Positions 1-9,078 of a DNA stretch of 64,000 nucleotides are shown piece after piece (position 1 is the first letter of the stretch; each line of letters starts with the position of its first letter). The DNA is from Nitrosopumilus sp. (GTDB taxonomy: Archaea > Thermoproteota > Nitrososphaeria > Nitrososphaerales > Nitrosopumilaceae): assembly GCA_029862745.1 (NCBI GenBank), contig JAOTWS010000005.1:119650-183649 (forward strand), read 5' to 3'. The position numbers were made by a program, and so were the translations under genes. Under the pieces are notes generated by a model. The model saw only the letters and a program-made list of their open reading frames with translations, made no database searches and was not told the DNA's origin.

Positions 1-1153
1 TTTGTACGTACAATGTCTTATCTTTTTCTATTGAATTAATTTTTTCTTGTATTGTGATAATTTCTTGTTTGATGTGTTCTTCTTGAAATAGCGGATTTAA
101 TTTTTCTACATTTGAATCACAAACTGGACATTTGTTATCTTTTAGGTGAAGTTTGGATGCCAGCAACTGTTTTTCCTTTAATGATGCTATTTGGTTACCG
201 TATTCCTGAATTTTCTTTACGGTATCCTCAATTGCCTGTTCTATTTTTTCTATTTTAGATTCCAAGTCTGTTTTTAGATTTGCATGCTCAAAACATCCTT
301 CACAATCATGTATCTTACGCTCATTTTCATTGATTTCATGTTGAATTTCCTGGATTGCCTCTTTTGCATATGATGCTAATTCTTTTTTTCTTAATTCTAG
401 CTGATTAATTTTGTCAATTTTTGGAGATTCTGTTTCTATTTTTTTTCTTAATTCATTAACTTCATTTTGTAATCTTTTTTGTTCTAATTCTAATTTATTT
501 TTTTCAGGTATTCTTTCTTGAATTTCTTTTTTATTTTGTTCTAAATTTCGTACTAGTATTTCTATATGTGTATCGTCATATCCAAGATCACCTCTTATTT
601 TTTCACGAAATACTTTATTTACTAATTTCATTGATTCTGATGCTACATCAAGTTTATCAATTCCTATTATTGCATTGAGTAACTCTTTGAATTCTTTTGG
701 TTTTGAATTGATAATTGTATTTAATTCTCCTTGTTGTACAATTGATGCTATTTTTAATTTTTCAAAATCCAAACCAATAGTTTTTTCTATCTCTTGTGTC
801 ATCGACTCACCAAATTGTTTTCTTTCACCTGCAGCAATTTCCATTCGTTCATCTCCTAATATTTCTGAAAATGTTGCAGCAAGACTTCCCTTGCTATCTA
901 TTTTTCTAACCGCCTCGTATTGTTTTCCATTTATTGAAAATCCTATTTTTGAAAATCCTTGATTTGCCCCTCGTTTAATCAAACTTTTATTTGATTTTCT
1001 AGTATGTTGTCCAAACAATGCAAATGTAATTGCATCTATAATGCTAGATTTTCCTGCACCATTATCTCCAACAAAAACTGTAACTCCGTTTTCAAATTCT
1101 AATTTTGTATTTGAGTGTGCAAGAAAATCTCCTAACTCTATTGATGTGATCAT
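1..1153 (-). CDS. rad50: DNA double-strand break repair ATPase Rad50 (partial, N-terminal part)
   Basis: Rad50 is the SMC-like ATPase partner of Mre11 in end processing. The frame opens at 1153 and runs off the left edge, so about 384 residues are visible. A Walker A motif (GDNGAGKSS) lies near residue 30, a Q-loop-like region follows, then a long Lys/Glu-rich coiled coil. A CPVC zinc hook sits at about residues 342-345, where the two coiled-coil arms dimerise. The second coiled-coil half and the C-terminal ATPase lobe lie outside the window. The start codon overlaps the mre11 stop in an ATGA, so the two are translationally coupled as the last genes of nurA-herA-mre11-rad50. Confidence 0.95.
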   Translation of the reverse strand, partial: MITSIELGDFLAHSNTKLEFENGVTVFVGDNGAGKSSIIDAITFALFGQHTRKSNKSLIKRGANQGFSKIGFSINGKQYEAVRKIDSKGSLAATFSEILGDERMEIAAGERKQFGESMTQEIEKTIGLDFEKLKIASIVQQGELNTIINSKPKEFKELLNAIIGIDKLDVASESMKLVNKVFREKIRGDLGYDDTHIEILVRNLEQNKKEIQERIPEKNKLELEQKRLQNEVNELRKKIETESPKIDKINQLELRKKELASYAKEAIQEIQHEINENERKIHDCEGCFEHANLKTDLESKIEKIEQAIEDTVKKIQEYGNQIASLKEKQLLASKLHLKDNKCPVCDSNVEKLNPLFQEEHIKQEIITIQEKINSIEKDKTLYVQ

Positions 1154-2292
1154 AAATTTTTCTCCTTTTTGAATTTTTCAAAATTTTCAAAAATTATTTG
1201 TGAAGCTTCTTTGATTTCACCTGTTGCTAAGATTGGAAGTAATTCTTTTATTGCAAAATTTGCTGATTGTTCAGAACCTAGAGCATCAACTGATAATCTG
1301 TACATTTCATCGTCAATTACACTTGGTCTGTCTAAGAATACTGATGAATCTGAAACTTGTTTTGTGTTGATTCTCCAAAAACATCTAAGAACAAGCGAAT
1401 TCAACCTTGCAATTTGTATCTGAATATGTTCTGTTTCTATACTGTCTCCTTGAATTTTTATCTCCACTATTGGCTTTTTTGTAGTGTTAGAAATTTTTTC
1501 TGAAATATCATCGATAGTTTTTACTAATTCTTCATATTTGGTTTTAAATGAAAACTGTGGTCTTATATCAAGCTCAACCCAATTTGTTTTTGCCTCTTTA
1601 GAAGAAATGTCAACTTGGAAAAAACCTTTCTTTGTTTCTTTGATTCCCTCACTAGTAGTTGACTCTATTGATCCAGGGTATGCTATTGGTCCGTTAAGAT
1701 GATTAAACTCTTTGATATCTTTATCATGAAGATGTCCCATTGCATAATATGTGAAATTTTTAGGCAAGTCTGTTGATTGCAGTTCTCCTGCAAATTTGTT
1801 GAACTCTGTAATTCCTTGATGCAAAACTAGAATCTTGTGTCCTGAATGGTTCTGTGCAATTTTATCTATATTTTTAAATTTATCCTCATATTGTGAAATT
1901 TCTGCTTTTCTAATTTTATCAAGTCCTACAATCAGCGAACCCTTGTATTCAAATGGATTTCCTTGACCTATATATTTTGAAAATCCTAGATTGTGATAAA
2001 CATATGGAATTGGAGTTGTTCTTATTCTACTGATGTCATGTTCACCCAAAATAAAAAATGAATCAATATTATTTTCTTTTAACCGCTTTAATCCATTTGC
2101 CATTTGTACAATTGCAGTACCATTTGGGTTAGGTACATGAAAAATATCCCCTGCAAATATTACAAAATTCACATGATCCTTTATTGATATGTCTATTGCT
2201 TGATTGAATACATCATACACATCTTGCATTCGTTCCTCTGAGCCATATTGTACTAAACCCAAATGTGTATCTGAAATATGAGAAAATAACAT
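1150..2292 (-). CDS. mre11: Mre11 nuclease
   Basis: Mre11 is the Mn-dependent nuclease of the Mre11-Rad50 complex. The calcineurin-like phosphoesterase motifs are in order: SDTH at residues 7-10, GD at 48-49, a GEHD at about 83-86, an HQG near 158 and GHLHD near 186. The usual third motif in this superfamily is GNHD; here Glu replaces Asn. The C-terminal third is the less conserved capping and Rad50-binding region. Length (380 aa) is normal for archaeal Mre11. It overlaps herA upstream by one base and rad50 downstream by four. Confidence 0.95.
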   Translation of the reverse strand: MLFSHISDTHLGLVQYGSEERMQDVYDVFNQAIDISIKDHVNFVIFAGDIFHVPNPNGTAIVQMANGLKRLKENNIDSFFILGEHDISRIRTTPIPYVYHNLGFSKYIGQGNPFEYKGSLIVGLDKIRKAEISQYEDKFKNIDKIAQNHSGHKILVLHQGITEFNKFAGELQSTDLPKNFTYYAMGHLHDKDIKEFNHLNGPIAYPGSIESTTSEGIKETKKGFFQVDISSKEAKTNWVELDIRPQFSFKTKYEELVKTIDDISEKISNTTKKPIVEIKIQGDSIETEHIQIQIARLNSLVLRCFWRINTKQVSDSSVFLDRPSVIDDEMYRLSVDALGSEQSANFAIKELLPILATGEIKEASQIIFENFEKFKKEKNL

Positions 2293-3824
2293 TAGTCTAA
2301 TAACAAGTCTTTTTGAACAAGTCCCTGTGTTGATTCCACTGCAACTTCATTCATTCTGTTTGCCCTTGCCCATGCATTGACTGCACTTTGATCTGCTCCC
2401 ATTATTTTCTCCTTTACTTCTTCCACATGCACTAGCGATGGAAGATTTGTCCATTGCCCGACAAGAATCGCATCTCCAACATTGAGTGATGTTAATTGGG
2501 CGATTAATTCCCGGCTAGTTGATTCTGTTGCTGAGGCTATTTGGCGCTGATCATCCTCCTGAATGATCTTCATAATTGCAAAAGAACCCATCTGACTTAA
2601 TATGTTTAGATCAACGCTTCGTGGTCTTTGTGACACAATTCCTAGGCCTAACCCAAACTTTCTTCCCTCTCTTGCAATTTTTGCAGCCCAATATTTTGCA
2701 CTGGTATCGTGTTCTTTTGGAATGAATACATGTGCTTCTTCTATAATTACAAAAATTGGTGAATTGAATCTATACGCTCTTTCTCTCTTTGCCTTTCCAT
2801 GTTTTGCAATACTTGCATCTTTTCTGTCTTTGAGTAATTGTTGCAAGTAAAATGCAACTGCAACATTAGCCTGTTTTTCTGAAAGCTCTGAAATATTGAG
2901 AATATTTGTCCTGCCTTCTTTTATAAAACTAATTGGATCCCCCATGTTAGGATCTAAAATATCTTCAAATCTTCTTTGGGCTTCTTCTATAATATCTTGA
3001 ACTCTATACGCAGATGTTCTAATTTCTTTTATTTTTTTATCTTCTGAATTTACTATAAAATCTACTTCATTTTCTAATTTAATCCAAAATTCTTTTGATT
3101 CTCTAACTTGTTTTGTAAATGCCATTCTTAAAACACGTTGTTGGACATTGGCACCATCTCTTATTTCTAAAACCTCTGAGAATTGATCTGCATCTAATAG
3201 TCGTGGATTTATCTTTGCATCAATTATGTTGATCCGAGGGATGTTGAGAGATGTATAGTCGTTATGATAATCAAAAATTACTATGGTACCGTTTAATTTT
3301 GAAATCTGTTTTGTAACTAATGAAACTAGATTACTTTTCCCCATTCCCGTCATTGCTAATATTCCTAAATGTCTTGAAACAATTTTATCTAAATTCACTT
3401 TTGCATCAATTGTTTTGTTTCGTAAAAGACTTCCAATTTTTACCCATCCTTCTTTTTTTGGACTGAAGATTTCTTCTAGGTCTTGTTTATTTGGTAAAGT
3501 AATTTCTGCGCCTGGAATTGGTGGGATTGCTGGAATTGTTGATTGACCTCTTCTTAAACTCTCTAAAAATCCTAAAACTCCAATATGTGCAGTGAATGTC
3601 TTGTCTCTCTTGTTTAATTCTGCAATCTCTATACTTTCTTCAGCTTCATCAAAATTCCTAACATCTGTAAATGCGGCACTTGATACTGAGGATCTCTCGA
3701 CTAATCCGAGAACTTCACCTTCGTCTGTATTAATTTTGATGTATTCTCCTACTGAAAGAGCTCTTGATGTTATTGCCGTGACAAATGTGGGTTTTGATTC
3801 CCCTATGACATAACCTAAACTCAA
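2292..3824 (-). CDS. herA: HerA bipolar DNA helicase/translocase
   Basis: HerA is a hexameric FtsK/HerA-type ATPase that feeds DNA ends to the NurA nuclease during resection. An N-terminal HAS-barrel-like region (about residues 1-90) precedes Walker A MTGMGKSN at about 158-165. A Walker B with the sequence FVIIEEAH lies near residue 355, followed by the conserved SQRP segment. Length (510 aa) matches archaeal HerA. The start overlaps the end of nurA by four bases, and the end abuts mre11. Confidence 0.95.
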   Translation of the reverse strand: MSLGYVIGESKPTFVTAITSRALSVGEYIKINTDEGEVLGLVERSSVSSAAFTDVRNFDEAEESIEIAELNKRDKTFTAHIGVLGFLESLRRGQSTIPAIPPIPGAEITLPNKQDLEEIFSPKKEGWVKIGSLLRNKTIDAKVNLDKIVSRHLGILAMTGMGKSNLVSLVTKQISKLNGTIVIFDYHNDYTSLNIPRINIIDAKINPRLLDADQFSEVLEIRDGANVQQRVLRMAFTKQVRESKEFWIKLENEVDFIVNSEDKKIKEIRTSAYRVQDIIEEAQRRFEDILDPNMGDPISFIKEGRTNILNISELSEKQANVAVAFYLQQLLKDRKDASIAKHGKAKRERAYRFNSPIFVIIEEAHVFIPKEHDTSAKYWAAKIAREGRKFGLGLGIVSQRPRSVDLNILSQMGSFAIMKIIQEDDQRQIASATESTSRELIAQLTSLNVGDAILVGQWTNLPSLVHVEEVKEKIMGADQSAVNAWARANRMNEVAVESTQGLVQKDLLLD

Positions 3825-4657
3825 CCTAATACCTCACGTGAACCTATCTCATTACTTAATCCTAATAAACTGACCATTTTTGCAAGTTCCTTATCTGATA
3901 TTTTACAGTTATTATGAGCAAGCTTTAATGCATAAGGATATCCACCTATACTGGTCTTATACAATTTGTTCAATAATGATTTGATCTCTATTTCATCATG
4001 ATCATTTCCTAATAATTCTAACTTGATTATAGGTGTGGAGTCACTAAGTCTAACAAATGTTGATGATATTACTTTGTTCGAACCATATTTTTTTTCTACA
4101 AATATTTTGCTAAACCCTGGACCTTTTGTTATATGATTGTAATAAAAAATATCCCCTGCCAGAGAACCTAGACTTTCAAATTGTTTCTTTGTATTTGATG
4201 TCTTTGCAATAAATATTACATTATTTCGCTTCTTCATTGTTTTAACAATTAGTGTATCTAGTGATGATTGTCTTGTCATAAATTGAGAATGAAGTGAGCC
4301 ATCCATTAAAACCAAGTCTACTTTATCCACTGTCTGTTCACATGCATCAATCTCCATCTTACTTGCGATTCTTGAAAGATCTGTATCTGAACCCAGACCT
4401 GAATCATGCAGATCCACTAGTACTTCACCATCTGATTTGATCGAAACTGCAGTAGTTGCCCAAAGCTCAATTCCTTGAAATTTAGTATTGTTAAAACTAC
4501 TATCTATGCCTGCCATTGATACTTCTTCTTTTATAGGCGTAAATTCTATCCAGTTTTCTCTTGCTTTTTGTAAAATTTGTTCAAATTTTGGTCCCCTTAA
4601 AATAGATAGTATCTTCTCTCTGTTGATAATTGCATCCTTGTAAACTGTATTTAGCAC
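3821..4657 (-). CDS. nurA: NurA 5'-3' nuclease
   Basis: NurA is the toroidal nuclease that works with HerA, Mre11 and Rad50 to make 3' single-stranded ends. The NurA-domain signature GIDSS is at about residues 50-54 (metal-binding Asp 52), and a second acidic motif LVLMDGS is near 115-121. A KLAHNNCKIS segment near the C-terminus also fits the family. It is the first gene of the four-gene repair operon, and the downstream herA start overlaps its stop. The only gene-free DNA upstream is about 75 bases, where the promoter should lie. Confidence 0.9.
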   Translation of the reverse strand: MLNTVYKDAIINREKILSILRGPKFEQILQKARENWIEFTPIKEEVSMAGIDSSFNNTKFQGIELWATTAVSIKSDGEVLVDLHDSGLGSDTDLSRIASKMEIDACEQTVDKVDLVLMDGSLHSQFMTRQSSLDTLIVKTMKKRNNVIFIAKTSNTKKQFESLGSLAGDIFYYNHITKGPGFSKIFVEKKYGSNKVISSTFVRLSDSTPIIKLELLGNDHDEIEIKSLLNKLYKTSIGGYPYALKLAHNNCKISDKELAKMVSLLGLSNEIGSREVLG

Positions 4658-4731
4658 AACAATACTTTGTTAGTTTGAATAAAATCTTTAGGTTATACTG
4701 AACTTTGACAAACTAGTTCTCTCAAAACCAC

Positions 4732-5721
4732 TTACCCAATTCTGCCTTTTAAGATTACTTTTTCACTAGTCCCAGAAGGTGTGCTAGTGTCGATGTATCT
4801 AATTTCGTATGTGTCTCCGATGTGGATTGTTTTGCCATCTATCTCTCGAGGAATCTTGATTACAACTTCAAATGTATTTGTGTTGGGTCCTGTCTCTACA
4901 AGATATCCTCTGTTTGCATCGAATTTTGGATTGGCAAGCGTACTTCTAATTCCACCTTCGCCTCTGAATTCTAATTTACTTAACTGTATTTTGTCTTCAT
5001 TCTTTGAATCTCTGTTTGCATCAGGCTCGTAAATTCTTACAGTAAATTCATGACCTATTCTAGAACCTCCTCCGGATGATTCAATACTTGCAAATGTCTT
5101 TGTAAGAGGAATAGATTTTACTACCACTCTTTTTTCACCAGCGTAATCAGATGCATCTAAATATTTTATCAGGACAATGTCTTCTTGATTTAGTGGTTTT
5201 CCATTGATAGTATCAGGTAAGTCAAGTTTGATGTAAAACTGACCCGTATTTGATCCCGTCTCAATCATATTTTTGGGACCGCTAATTGGAACACCATTAA
5301 TTGTGAATTCAAACAATCCCTGGGTTGATATCACCTCTACACCATCATGTGCCAAATTCAAATCTTGATCTGTAATGTAAAAATTCACTGTTGTCATACT
5401 TGATGCAGGTACGGTTTCTATTTCTTTTTCAGATGCATAAACTGATTTGATTTCTCTTGACAAATCTGCAAATTTCACTGGGATGAATAGCATTCCTGCT
5501 TTTTGCATTTTTTCTGCTGTTCCTTGTTTTACACATGCAGCCAAACCATTTATTCTTATTATTAACTCCAATCCTTCTTTACATATCACATCTTCTGCTG
5601 GCACCCCTCGTTTCATCTGTTTTCTTGGTGAATCTGTATCTCCATTTGCTGGAAATCCTATTGTAAATATGATGATTGAAAAAACAATCATCAAAGTAAC
5701 ATTCTTGAGATTATGCCTCAT
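4732..5721 (-). CDS. Exported protein of unknown function with archaeal GLxLI..ACVK motif
   Basis: This is a secreted protein of about 330 residues. An N-terminal hydrophobic signal segment (VTLMIVFSIIIFTIGF) is followed by a CKEGLELIIRINGLAACVK segment, a motif I know from surface proteins of ammonia-oxidising archaea. Two beta-rich, Ig-like repeats with similar phrasing follow (ETGSNTGQFYIKLDLP and ETGPNTNTFEVVIKIP). The start is ambiguous because its first 28 bases are duplicated in tandem upstream. ATG at 5721 gives MRHNLKN; an in-frame ATG at 5730 adds three residues. The ATG best placed for the promoter (5749) is out of frame. No enzymatic motif is visible. Confidence 0.75.
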   Translation of the reverse strand: MRHNLKNVTLMIVFSIIIFTIGFPANGDTDSPRKQMKRGVPAEDVICKEGLELIIRINGLAACVKQGTAEKMQKAGMLFIPVKFADLSREIKSVYASEKEIETVPASSMTTVNFYITDQDLNLAHDGVEVISTQGLFEFTINGVPISGPKNMIETGSNTGQFYIKLDLPDTINGKPLNQEDIVLIKYLDASDYAGEKRVVVKSIPLTKTFASIESSGGGSRIGHEFTVRIYEPDANRDSKNEDKIQLSKLEFRGEGGIRSTLANPKFDANRGYLVETGPNTNTFEVVIKIPREIDGKTIHIGDTYEIRYIDTSTPSGTSEKVILKGRIG

Positions 5722-5756
5722 CAGTAACATTCTTGAGATTATGCCTCATCAGTAAC
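5701..5756. repeat. 28-bp head-to-tail tandem duplication over a start region
   Basis: Positions 5701-5728 and 5729-5756 are identical 28-mers. Each contains the minus-strand start ATGAGGCATAATCTC. Because 28 is not a multiple of three, the outer copy opens a separate frame. That frame runs from ATG 5749 to a TAA ending at 5711, encodes 12 residues, and overlaps the true start of the exported-protein gene. Confidence 0.97.
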
Positions 5757-6164
5757 TCCTGGAATTATTTTGTTAAAAAACATTAAGAATAACTCCTTCT
5801 AATAACCGCATCAAGTCTCCGATTTTATTATATTTATTAAATACTAATTTTTATTACCTGCTTAGTATTACTGTAATCTTGCTATTATTGTTGTGTATAT
5901 ACATTCGGCGTTGCATTTACAGATTATATTTTTCACACTGATATGTTTACAAAACACCTTGACATCTCTCAATTAGAATCTGATAAAGTCTCTAAGTTTT
6001 GATTACAAATAATATGATCTCTTATGACATCATGAAATTCTTGATGTACTAAAACCAAAAATGTTTTCCCAATACTATCTATGAAAATAAATAAGAAAAA
6101 TTGTCTCTAGAAATTCTAATAATGAATACTGAAAAAACTGATTTCTGGGTGAATCCCTAATTCT
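5757..6164. other. Gene-free stretch
   Basis: This stretch is AT-rich with no convincing reading frame on either strand apart from the promoter region of the exported-protein gene at its left end. The right end runs into the PEFG-CTERM remnant. Confidence 0.5.
5772..5780 (-). promoter_or_regulatory. TATA-like element placed for the outer duplicate start
   Basis: On the minus strand this reads TTTTTTAAC. Its centre is about 27 nt upstream of ATG 5749, the archaeal TATA-to-start distance for leaderless transcripts, and not of the in-frame start at 5721. An AGGAG lies between the two. It is identified by spacing and composition only. Confidence 0.35.
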
Positions 6165-6413
6165 GTGATTTCTTCTGAAAATGAAAATTTTATAGTTGAT
6201 GAGGGTGAACGCTATATGATTTTGATGAAATTTACAAATGATTATGTTATTGAATTTTTTATCCATCAAGATAATGAGAATATGAACATTATAGGTGCAA
6301 ATGTCTCCTCTGAGTTTGGAACCATTACAGTTATGATTTTTGGAATTTCGATATTGAGGGTAATTTACTATTTACGCAGATCCTCTGACATTATCTTAAC
6401 TAGAATTAATTAA
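6165..6413 (+). pseudogene. C-terminal remnant of a PEFG-CTERM surface protein
   Basis: This 82-codon frame resembles only the tail of the PEFG-CTERM family. It has a short beta-rich segment, then SSEFGTITVMIFGISI, a hydrophobic stretch and a basic end. It starts with GTG soon after an in-frame TGA, and no signal peptide or body domain precedes it. The sorting motif itself reads SEFG instead of PEFG. Two intact PEFG-CTERM proteins in this window (12146-13069 and 56082-57206) show what the full architecture should be. I read it as a truncated gene; a short functional membrane protein is the alternative. Confidence 0.55.
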
Positions 6414-6436
6414 GTGATGATTTTTAGTATTATTGC

Positions 6437-7255
6437 TTGAAAAGAATAGGTTTACTTGGATGTGGTGCAATTGGAACTCAAATTGCACTTGCAGTTGACT
6501 CAGGTAGTATACCTGCAATTCTTACTCACGTGTATGACAATTCCAAAGATGCTGCAAGCATGCTAGTTTCAAAACTAAACACTAAACCTGAGATAGTTGA
6601 AAACTCACATCTTTTGTCTTCTCATCCTATAGATATTATTGTAGAGGCAGCCTCTCAAGATGCTGTAAAAGATGTTGGATTGAGTGTTTTACAAAATAAG
6701 AGAGACTTGATGATAATGAGTGTTGGTGCATTACTTGATGAATCCATATATGATGTTTTGTCTGATGCATGCAGTCATTTCAAAAAAACAATCTATCTTC
6801 CATCGGGAGCAATTGCTGGATTGGATGGAATTAAATCCATAAGACATGAATTAGAATCAGTATCGATAACTACAACCAAACATCCTCGTTCCCTTAAAGG
6901 TGCAAAATTTTTTGAAACCTCCCAAATTAATCTGGATGTAATTGATTCCCCTGTTATTGTCTTTGAAGGCACTGCAAAAGAAGCTGTCCAATTATTTCCT
7001 GCTAATATCAATGTTGCAGCATTATTGTCTTTGTCTGGGATTGGCAGTGAGAAAACAAATGTCAAAGTTGTAGCAGATCCGAACACTGATAAAAATACTC
7101 ATCACATTGAGGCTACCGGTAAATTCGGAAAGATGACTTTTACCATTGAAAATATCCCTGATCCTAATAATCCAAAAACAAGCAGGTTGGCAATTTTATC
7201 TGCAATTGAAACTCTGAGAAAATATTGTTCAGATGACATTCAGATTGGTACCTGA
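6437..7255 (+). CDS. nadX: L-aspartate dehydrogenase
   Basis: This enzyme oxidises L-aspartate to iminoaspartate, replacing NadB in de novo NAD synthesis. A Rossmann motif LGCGAIG lies at residues 6-12. A conserved SGAIAGLDGI segment near 120 and the typical C-terminal half match the aspartate dehydrogenase family (about 270 aa). The start is TTG at 6437, the only one that gives a complete Rossmann strand. It precedes nadA, which consumes its product; nadC lies 2.3 kb further on. Confidence 0.88.
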   Translation: MKRIGLLGCGAIGTQIALAVDSGSIPAILTHVYDNSKDAASMLVSKLNTKPEIVENSHLLSSHPIDIIVEAASQDAVKDVGLSVLQNKRDLMIMSVGALLDESIYDVLSDACSHFKKTIYLPSGAIAGLDGIKSIRHELESVSITTTKHPRSLKGAKFFETSQINLDVIDSPVIVFEGTAKEAVQLFPANINVAALLSLSGIGSEKTNVKVVADPNTDKNTHHIEATGKFGKMTFTIENIPDPNNPKTSRLAILSAIETLRKYCSDDIQIGT

Positions 7256-7348
7256 TGTGGCAATTATTGCCACATTTGCTTGTTTTTCAGAGAATTCAAG
7301 ACTATTTCCCATTCTTTAAATTCATTCCAAATCAAGTTCGTGTGGCTT

Positions 7349-8305
7349 ATGCTTGTGCAACAATCCTCAGCACTCAAAGATGAAATACTGAGACTGAAAA
7401 AAGAAAAAGACGTTGTGATACTAGCTCACAATTACCAAATTCCTGATGTTCAAGATATTGCTGATTTTACTGGTGATTCCTTAGGCCTTTCAAGACAAGC
7501 CGCTACCGTTAGCCAAAAAACCATTCTATTTTGTGGTGTAAATTTCATGGCAGAGACTGCCGCAATAATCAGTCCTGAAAAAAAAGTATTGATTCCTGAT
7601 CTAGAAGCTGGGTGTTCATTATCTGACTCTATTACCGTTGATGAACTAAGAGATTGGAAGAAAAAGCATTCAGGAGCAATTACTGTTGGTTATGTAAATA
7701 CAACTGCCGAGATTAAAGCAGAACTTGATTATTGCTGTACGTCATCAAATGCAGTAAATGTTGTTAGGGCAATTCCAGAAGATAAAGAAATTTTATTCTT
7801 ACCTGATATGTTTCTTGGTTCCTATGTTGCAAAGATGACTGGCAGAAAAAACATGCATATTTGGGCAGGTGAATGCCATGTCCATGCAGGAATACGAGCT
7901 GAAGATGTTCAAGAAAAATTAAATTCTCTAAAAGATGCTGAATTTGTAATTCATCCCGAATGTAGCTGCACTACGTCAATGATGTATGATGTCGCAGATG
8001 GCAGTTATGATGAGAATAAAGTATCAATTCTTTCCACTGAAGGAATGCTTAATCATGTTCATCAATCAAAGTCAAATAATTTTGTTGTTGCAACTGAAAT
8101 TGGTATACTGTACAAAATGAGGCAACAAAATCCTGGAAAAACATTCATTCCTGCATCTGATAAAGCAGAATGCCAGTACATGAAAATGATCACACTTGAA
8201 AAAGTGTATGATGCACTAATTCATGAAAAAAATATAGTTACCGTTCCAAAAGAAATTGCTGACAAGGCACGTTTGGCAATTAATAGAATGCTCGAAATCA
8301 ATTAG
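7349..8305 (+). CDS. nadA: Quinolinate synthase A
   Basis: NadA is the 4Fe-4S enzyme that condenses iminoaspartate with dihydroxyacetone phosphate. The family motifs are present: AHNYQIPDVQDIADFTGDS near the start, FCGVNFMAET, the GECHVHAG segment and HPECSC; the conserved cysteines of these motifs fit the three cluster ligands. I chose ATG 7349 because it places the first helix directly before the AHNYQ strand. In-frame GTG 7340 and TTG 7280 would add residues without family resemblance. It lies about 90 bases after nadX in the same direction. Confidence 0.92.
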   Translation: MLVQQSSALKDEILRLKKEKDVVILAHNYQIPDVQDIADFTGDSLGLSRQAATVSQKTILFCGVNFMAETAAIISPEKKVLIPDLEAGCSLSDSITVDELRDWKKKHSGAITVGYVNTTAEIKAELDYCCTSSNAVNVVRAIPEDKEILFLPDMFLGSYVAKMTGRKNMHIWAGECHVHAGIRAEDVQEKLNSLKDAEFVIHPECSCTTSMMYDVADGSYDENKVSILSTEGMLNHVHQSKSNNFVVATEIGILYKMRQQNPGKTFIPASDKAECQYMKMITLEKVYDALIHEKNIVTVPKEIADKARLAINRMLEIN

Positions 8306-8316
8306 ACTGTATTGTT

Positions 8317-8709
8317 ATGGTTGGATTATTTTCTAGGATTGACAAAGATCCTCGAAAGAAAAATAATGTCCAAAAATTAAAGGAAATTAGAAGTCTAGTC
8401 CGGGACAAAAAATACGATGAGGCACTAAAAATTGGTATAAAATATCTACAAAAAGTTCCACACAATCATGATGTTTTGTTTATTGTTGGTGGAATTTACT
8501 ATATGAAAAACAAATACTCTATTTCTATCTCTTATTGTGATAAAATTTTGGATATTGCCACATATGATGTACCTGTTTTACTTTTGAAGGCATACTCCCA
8601 CCAGAAATTAGGTGAAAATAAACGAGCAATTCAATGTTGTGAGAAAATCAGAGAAATTGATCCTAAAAACAAAACCGTGTCTGAACTTATGAGACAACTT
8701 GACTCTTAA
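8317..8709 (+). CDS. Small TPR-repeat protein
   Basis: This 130-residue protein has at least two tetratricopeptide-like helical pairs (KYDEALKIGIKYLQKVPHN and NKRAIQCCEKIREIDPKNK). These usually form protein-binding scaffolds. There is no signal peptide or catalytic motif. It starts 11 bases after nadA, so it is probably co-transcribed with the NAD genes, but nothing in its sequence shows a NAD-related role. Confidence 0.75.
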   Translation: MVGLFSRIDKDPRKKNNVQKLKEIRSLVRDKKYDEALKIGIKYLQKVPHNHDVLFIVGGIYYMKNKYSISISYCDKILDIATYDVPVLLLKAYSHQKLGENKRAIQCCEKIREIDPKNKTVSELMRQLDS

Positions 8710-8750
8710 TTTCAATAGGCTTAAGTTTACAATGTAATTGAATAACCTCT

Positions 8751-9047
8751 ATGGGTAGTTTAGTAGATTTCAATATCGCACAATCGTCATCATCTAATAT
8801 GAGTAATATTAAATGGACAAAAAAAAGATCCATTGATAAAAAACTAAAAAGTAAAAAGAAAGTAAAAATTTCACCTTCTAATATAATTTACACGGAGACT
8901 TATGTTAATCCATCTGTCAAAAAAGTCTTCATAGTTAAAGATTCTAATAAACCCAAAAATAAAATGAAAAAAATATCTAAAAAAGTCCAAAAAGCATCTG
9001 CATCCAATTGTAACATCAAACAGGGATTCAAAAGACCTGGACGATAA
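8751..9047 (+). CDS. Lysine-rich hypothetical protein
   Basis: This 98-residue, highly basic protein has lysine clusters (KKRSIDKKLKSKKKVK) and a Ser/Asn-rich N-terminus. Its composition suggests nucleic-acid binding, but I recognise no family. It sits in the gene string after the TPR protein. The weak sequence complexity leaves open that it is a decaying gene. Confidence 0.45.
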   Translation: MGSLVDFNIAQSSSSNMSNIKWTKKRSIDKKLKSKKKVKISPSNIIYTETYVNPSVKKVFIVKDSNKPKNKMKKISKKVQKASASNCNIKQGFKRPGR

Positions 9048-9078
9048 TCTGAAACTATTCAATATCTTAAATTACTAG

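Noticed and set aside
675..962. Plus-strand frame of 95 aa over rad50
   Set aside because: It is the antisense shadow of the Rad50 coding frame; the minus strand has the Walker A and hook motifs.
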